Of a stretch of 64,000 nucleotides of DNA, positions 60,948 to 64,000 are shown piece after piece (within the stretch, counting starts at the first letter, position 1; the number at the start of each line of letters is the position of its first letter). This stretch comes from Shimia marina. Lineage in GTDB: Bacteria > Pseudomonadota > Alphaproteobacteria > Rhodobacterales > Rhodobacteraceae. Below the pieces are notes generated by a model, which was not told the DNA's origin, did no database searches, and saw nothing but the letters and a program-made list of their open reading frames with translations. Location of the stretch: contig NZ_CYPW01000027.1 of NCBI RefSeq assembly GCF_001458175.1, forward strand, positions 54,256 to 118,255. Direction: 5' to 3'. A program made the position numbers and the translations under genes.

Positions 60948-61232
60948 ATGTCTTGGTTGAAAACTCTGTTCGGAGGCGGTGCCAATTCGGAGGCCGCCTC
61001 TGCGACAGAAGCACAGGCTGTGGAATATAACGGCTTTCAGATTACACCGACTCCCATTGCCGAAGGCGGGCAGTTTCGGATTTCTGCACGCATTGATGCG
61101 GTGATTGATGGGGAGCCGAAGACCCACACTTTGATCCGTGCAGATGTGCTGCGGGATCAGACAGAGGCCAATGAGGCGTCGATTGGCAAGGCAAAGCAAA
61201 TGATTGATCAAATGGGAAATCAGATCTTCTGA
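60948..61232 (+). CDS. HlyU family protein
   Basis: A 94-residue protein with the HlyU-like pattern MSWLKTLFGGG..., YNGFQITPTPIAEGGQFRISARI and RADVLRDQTEANEASIGKAKQMIDQMG. Some members are named transcriptional activators of haemolysin genes, but this family is a small alpha/beta protein whose function is unclear. It starts 3 bp after rpoD and ends just before a strong terminator. Confidence 0.87.
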   Translation: MSWLKTLFGGGANSEAASATEAQAVEYNGFQITPTPIAEGGQFRISARIDAVIDGEPKTHTLIRADVLRDQTEANEASIGKAKQMIDQMGNQIF

Positions 61233-61297
61233 TCTGTGTTGAGGGTCAAATGCCTTCCGCCTGAAATGTTTGTGACGTGATGTGACGTCAGTTTTAG

Positions 61298-61325
61298 AAG
61301 GGCCGCCGGTTGGGTGGCCTTTTTT
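61298..61325 (+). terminator. Rho-independent terminator after rpoD-hlyU
   Basis: AAGGGCCGCC, a GGTTG loop and GGTGGCCTTT form a 10-bp stem (two G-T pairs), followed by TTTTTC. A good intrinsic terminator for the dnaG-rpoD-hlyU transcript. Confidence 0.88.
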
Positions 61326-61457
61326 CGTGGCTGGAGAAAGACCATGCTGATTTTGTATATGTTACTGATTTTAGTTATTCTGTAGGATTTTGCAACACTT
61401 TAGGCGATCTTCGACGTTGTGGTGCAAGGGGGGGCAATCACGTGGCATGGCGGGCCT

Positions 61458-61676
61458 ATGACAGCTGGCGGTATTCGGATGATAGTTGTTTCCGAACGTG
61501 TGTTTGACGTTTCTACCCGTCCTGTGGGGCAAATGTACAAGAAGCTCTAGTGCGGGAAATCACGCGCGGAAAAGCGTGGGTGTGTCGTCAATGCGCGTAG
61601 TTATGCCGGTGTTTTGGAGCCCGGTATTGCTCTCGGATTGCGGATACTTTTTAATGACCGAGGTGATGTTCCGTGA
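61458..61676 (+). pseudogene. Decayed paralogue of the downstream lipoprotein gene
   Basis: The reading frame from an ATG at 61458 to a TGA at 61674-61676 is broken once by TAG at 61548-61550. Its translation aligns with residues about 23-110 of the downstream lipoprotein: MTAGGIRM..VF(D)V..RP against VTSSGVRV..VFEV..RP with no gaps over 22 residues, 9 of them identical. The TAG falls where the intact protein has Trp before Cys-Gly (WCG). A later part (VVN..GV..GDV) also lines up. The signal peptide is lost. It could still be a very divergent fragment rather than a true paralogue. Confidence 0.55.
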
Positions 61677-61731
61677 TTTTCTGATTGAGGCGGGATAGGG
61701 TTTAATCTCTGATTTTTAAGGTAAATGCAGC

Positions 61732-62145
61732 ATGAAGAGATGGGGTTTAGGTTTGGCGCTCTCCTGTGTCGCTTTGGCAGGATGCCTGAGTTCAGAGGGC
61801 TTTGTGACAAGCAGTGGCGTGCGAGTTAATCCCGTAAATGCGGATGTTTTTGAAGTGGCCGCACGTCCGGGGCAGGGAGTGTCCGATTTTTGGTGCGGTG
61901 CTGGAGACTATGCGTGGCGTGCGTTGGGCGCGGCAGACAATGAGCGCGTCTATGTCGTTGGTGGCGCAGGGCCTGGTGTAACAAGCGACAGCAAGGATAC
62001 CATGCAGTTTTCCCTTAAACAGCCGGGAGATGTGCAGGGGGCAACCGGGCGTCAGGGGAAATGGGGCCCCCATGTCGGGCGGAATTACTTTGTTGGCGAT
62101 GCCCGCCATCAATGTAATCAGATGTTCAGGCGCTTTTTGCCCTGA
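61732..62145 (+). CDS. Putative lipoprotein, uncharacterised
   Basis: A 137-residue protein. The signal sequence MKRWGLGLALSCVALAGC ends in a lipobox (LAGC), so it is probably a lipoprotein. The mature part begins with a VNPVNADVFEVAARPG stretch and contains DFWCGAGDYAWRAL, then RVYVVGGAGPGV. No known family; the same core appears in the broken copy just upstream. Ribosome site AAGGTAAATGCAGC precedes the ATG at 61732. Confidence 0.75.
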   Translation: MKRWGLGLALSCVALAGCLSSEGFVTSSGVRVNPVNADVFEVAARPGQGVSDFWCGAGDYAWRALGAADNERVYVVGGAGPGVTSDSKDTMQFSLKQPGDVQGATGRQGKWGPHVGRNYFVGDARHQCNQMFRRFLP

Positions 62146-62201
62146 TCCATTGTCCATTGCTTGATAGTGGTATGCCTCAGGGACGGGCCGCAACAGCCCT
62201 T

Positions 62202-62222
62202 GCTCAATCAGGATGATTGAGC
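62202..62222. repeat. Perfect 8-bp hairpin upstream of yjbQ
   Basis: GCTCAATC (62202-62209), AGGAT loop, GATTGAGC (62215-62222). The hairpin lies 57 bp after the lipoprotein stop and 28 bp before the yjbQ start. It may be a terminator of the former without a T-run, or an operator. Confidence 0.55.
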
Positions 62223-62250
62223 CTTATCACAGGTCAGATTGAGATCAGAT

Positions 62251-62670
62251 ATGCAGACGGAATTTCAAATTTCGACGAGAGGTGCCGGGCTCTATGAATT
62301 TACACAGCACGTAGCGCAGTGGGTGGGGGCTTCTGGGCAGCGTAGCGGCCTGCTGACCCTGTTTGTGCGCCACACCTCTTGTAGCCTTTTGGTGCAGGAG
62401 AATGCCGATCCTGAGGTGCAATCTGATCTGCAGGCGTTCTTTCACCGTCTGGTGCCACCCACAACCGATCCTGCGATGTCCTATTTGACCCATACCTATG
62501 AAGGGCCAGATGACATGCCCGCGCATATCAAAGCGGCGATGATGCCGGTGTCTCTTTCTATCCCGGTGACAGAAGGCCGCCTTATGCTGGGCACTTGGCA
62601 GGGGATTTATATGTTTGAACATAGAAATGCGCCGCACACGAGACGTGTGGCAGCGCATTTAAGTGCATGA
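62251..62670 (+). CDS. yjbQ: YjbQ family protein (UPF0047), secondary thiamine-phosphate synthase-like
   Basis: A 139-residue protein of the YjbQ/UPF0047 family. FVRHTSCSLLVQENADPEV, MPAHIKAAMM and WQGIYMFEHRNAPHTRRV are the three signature blocks with His residues near the active site. Some members have weak thiamine-phosphate synthase activity; cellular role is not firm. The ATG at 62251 gives MQTEFQIST; the upstream GTG/ATG at 62239 is less likely. Confidence 0.9.
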   Translation: MQTEFQISTRGAGLYEFTQHVAQWVGASGQRSGLLTLFVRHTSCSLLVQENADPEVQSDLQAFFHRLVPPTTDPAMSYLTHTYEGPDDMPAHIKAAMMPVSLSIPVTEGRLMLGTWQGIYMFEHRNAPHTRRVAAHLSA

Positions 62671-62674
62671 AGGG

Positions 62675-62692
62675 ATAGGCCGGGGAGCCTAT
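62675..62692 (+). terminator. Possible terminator after yjbQ
   Basis: ATAGGC (62675-62680), CGGGGA loop, GCCTAT (62687-62692), followed by GCCTTTGATG. A short 6-bp stem with only a brief T-run, so a weak call. Confidence 0.4.
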
Positions 62693-62906
62693 GCCTTTGA
62701 TGTAACAGCGTTGCCTGCAAAGCTCACGGGGAAAGAAACTCAGATTTTCCCCATATGCTCTATATCGCGGTTTACTTTTGCCTCTACCCAAAGGGTTGTG
62801 GCTGACCTATAGTGCCTGTGGATAAGTTGGGAAAATACCCAATCGGCCATAAGATTATCGGGCCGTTTCAGAGCAGCAGGTACGCAGTAGGTACAAGGGG
62901 AAGTCA

Positions 62907-63374
62907 ATGCGCTGTCCGTTTTGTGGAAACATCGACACTCAGGTGAAAGATTCACGCCCAGCGGAGGATCATGTCTCGATCCGGCGGCGTCGGTTCTGCC
63001 CAGCTTGCGGTGGGCGCTTTACGACTTATGAGCGGGTGCAGTTGCGCGATCTGGTGGTTGTGAAATCCAACGGCCGTCGCGAAGATTTTGACCGGGACAA
63101 GCTGGAGCGCTCCATCCGGATTTCCATGCAGAAACGTCCGGTTGAGCCAGAGCGTATTGATCAGATGATTTCAGGCATTGTGCGCCGTCTGGAGAGCATG
63201 GGTGAGACAGATATCCCTTCCAAGACCATTGGTGAGATTGTCATGGAAGCGCTCGCCCGGATTGATACAGTGGCCTATGTGCGCTTTGCCAGTGTCTATA
63301 AGAACTTCCAAGCCGCCGATGACTTCGATAAATTCGTCAGCGAACTGCGTCCGGATCCTGCTCCAGAGGAATAA
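62907..63374 (+). CDS. nrdR: Transcriptional regulator NrdR (ribonucleotide reductase repressor)
   Basis: A 155-residue repressor of ribonucleotide reductase genes. The zinc ribbon uses Cys3, Cys6, Cys31 and Cys34 ([23 protein letters not shown]). An ATP-cone domain spans about residues 49-139 ([30 protein letters not shown] in part) and senses ATP/dATP. The ATG at 62907 follows AAGGGGAAGTCA. It is followed at 2 bp by ribD, the usual start of an nrdR-ribDE-nusB run. Confidence 0.95.
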   Translation: MRCPFCGNIDTQVKDSRPAEDHVSIRRRRFCPACGGRFTTYERVQLRDLVVVKSNGRREDFDRDKLERSIRISMQKRPVEPERIDQMISGIVRRLESMGETDIPSKTIGEIVMEALARIDTVAYVRFASVYKNFQAADDFDKFVSELRPDPAPEE

Positions 63375-63376
63375 AC

Positions 63377-64000
63377 GTGACTGATCGCCGATATATGGCG
63401 CTGGCCCTGAGTTTGGGACGGCGCGGTCAGGGTATGTGCTGGCCCAATCCTGCTGTGGGCTGTGTCATCGTGAAAGATGCCCGCATCGTTGGGCGCGGCT
63501 TTACGCAGCCGGGCGGACGCCCGCATGCGGAGCCTGTGGCCTTGGCACAGGCGGGAGCCGCCGCGCGTGGGGCCACGGCCTACGTCACGTTGGAGCCGTG
63601 TTCACACCATGGCAAGACGCCGCCCTGTGCGGAGGCGCTGATTGCGGCAGGTGTGGCGCGCGTTGTGGTGGCGGTGGAAGACAGTGATGCGCGCGTTTCC
63701 GGGCGCGGGCTGGAGATGCTGCGGGCGGCGGGCATCGAAGTGACGCTGGGCGTGATGGCGGAAGAGGCCGCGCGCGATTTGCAGGGCTTTTTTCTCAAGA
63801 CAGATCTGGGTCGTCCTTTCTTGACCTTGAAGCTGGCCACCACTTTGGATGGCCGTATTGCCACGGCCTCTGGAGAGAGCCAGTGGATCACCGGGCCGGA
63901 GGCGCGGCGCGAAGTGCACGCCATGCGTCTGCGCCATGATGCGGTGATGGTGGGCGGCGGCACCGCGCGTGCGGATGATCCATCTCTGACCGTGCGTGGG
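63377..64000 (+). CDS. ribD: Bifunctional riboflavin biosynthesis deaminase/reductase RibD (3' end cut)
   Basis: Partial: 208 residues in the window, with no stop before the edge, of about 360. The deaminase domain (about 1-145) has the zinc motifs PHAEPVAL and PCSHHGKTPPC and acts on the pyrimidine of riboflavin precursors. The reductase domain begins at about residue 147 (RPFLTLKLATTLDGRIAT; WITGPEARREVHAMRLRHDAVMVGGGTARADDP). The start is GTG at 63377, 2 bp after nrdR with AGAGGA 7 nt upstream; an in-frame ATG six codons later is less good. Confidence 0.94.
   Translation, partial: MTDRRYMALALSLGRRGQGMCWPNPAVGCVIVKDARIVGRGFTQPGGRPHAEPVALAQAGAAARGATAYVTLEPCSHHGKTPPCAEALIAAGVARVVVAVEDSDARVSGRGLEMLRAAGIEVTLGVMAEEAARDLQGFFLKTDLGRPFLTLKLATTLDGRIATASGESQWITGPEARREVHAMRLRHDAVMVGGGTARADDPSLTVRG

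Noticed and set aside
61310-61507. 65-codon plus-strand frame after the rpoD-hlyU terminator
   Set aside because: Overlaps the terminator and the decayed lipoprotein copy in another frame; no motif or ribosome site.
1-64000. Mobile elements, prophage or restriction/defence islands
   Set aside because: No transposase, integrase, phage structural or defence-type protein was recognised, and the single tRNA has no integrase or duplicated 3' end beside it.

Overview
The window looks like a chromosomal segment of a Rhodobacteraceae bacterium (Roseobacter group, Alphaproteobacteria). The reasons are the moderately high GC content (roughly 60% by eye), the aerobic (cobN/cobG-type) cobalamin cluster with its DUF1636 and Lin0512 companions, the fused carnitine dehydrogenase-thioesterase, the dnaG-rpoD pair and the dense ATGA-coupled operons. 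I saw no insertion sequence, prophage, CRISPR array or rRNA. One tRNA is present (Gly-UCC, 44105-44178). This is mostly ordinary core and catabolic chromosome with a few unusual signalling modules.

Layout. 1-14559: aerobic vitamin B12 synthesis. A minus-strand operon under a B12 riboswitch reads DUF1636-cobW-cobN-cobG-cobH-cobI-cobJ. cobL-cobE-cobM follow on the same strand, and cobK is inverted between cobJ and cobL. A divergent plus-strand operon holds cobO, a small membrane protein, two Lin0512 paralogues and cobQ. 14602-19618: a CdhR/GlxA-type regulator divergent from a carnitine degradation operon (BKACE enzyme, lipocalin, carnitine dehydrogenase/thioesterase fusion, SDR). 19639-21390: a Tat-exported sulfide:quinone-oxidoreductase-like flavoprotein with a small membrane partner, behind an FNR-like box and an 18-bp palindrome. 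21404-24717: an XRE regulator, DUF2061, an EamA transporter, NUDIX and DUF983. 24975-27129: a secreted five-EF-hand protein followed by an ECF sigma factor, a putative membrane anti-sigma factor and a CnrX/Spy-like periplasmic sensor. 27262-33482: two c-di-GMP synthases, a PleD relative with ruined receiver domains and an HNOBA-GGDEF protein translationally coupled to an H-NOX-like protein. Between them lie DUF3572, a HAD phosphatase and a DUF4153 membrane protein. 33527-40537: LysR, xdhABC and guaD (purine catabolism). 40771-42806: kynA-kynU (tryptophan catabolism). 42884-51075: acetyltransferase, tRNA-Gly, ABC exporter, acyl-CoA synthetase, ureohydrolase, aldo-keto reductase. 51084-54016: three Tad pilus-type pseudopilin/TadG genes. 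54343-61232: glutamate-type dehydrogenase, DUF6151, a secreted protein, dnaG, rpoD and HlyU. 61458-62145: a lipoprotein gene with a decayed paralogue beside it. 62251-64000: yjbQ, nrdR and the start of ribD.

The items most worth a second look are these. (i) The H-NOX-like/HNOBA-GGDEF gene pair (31885-33482) reproduces the domain order of animal soluble guanylate cyclase with a diguanylate cyclase output, but the position of the heme-ligating histidine is proline. (ii) PleD lacks its phospho-acceptor aspartates. (iii) The CnrHYX-like ECF module sits next to a five-EF-hand protein. (iv) The promoter of the sulfide-oxidoreductase-like gene carries two palindromic operators. (v) cobK and cobL diverge from a single shared CATG. 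(vi) A YdjM-like membrane protein and twin Lin0512 genes lie inside the cob operon. Calls rest on reading motifs and translations only; no database search was possible.
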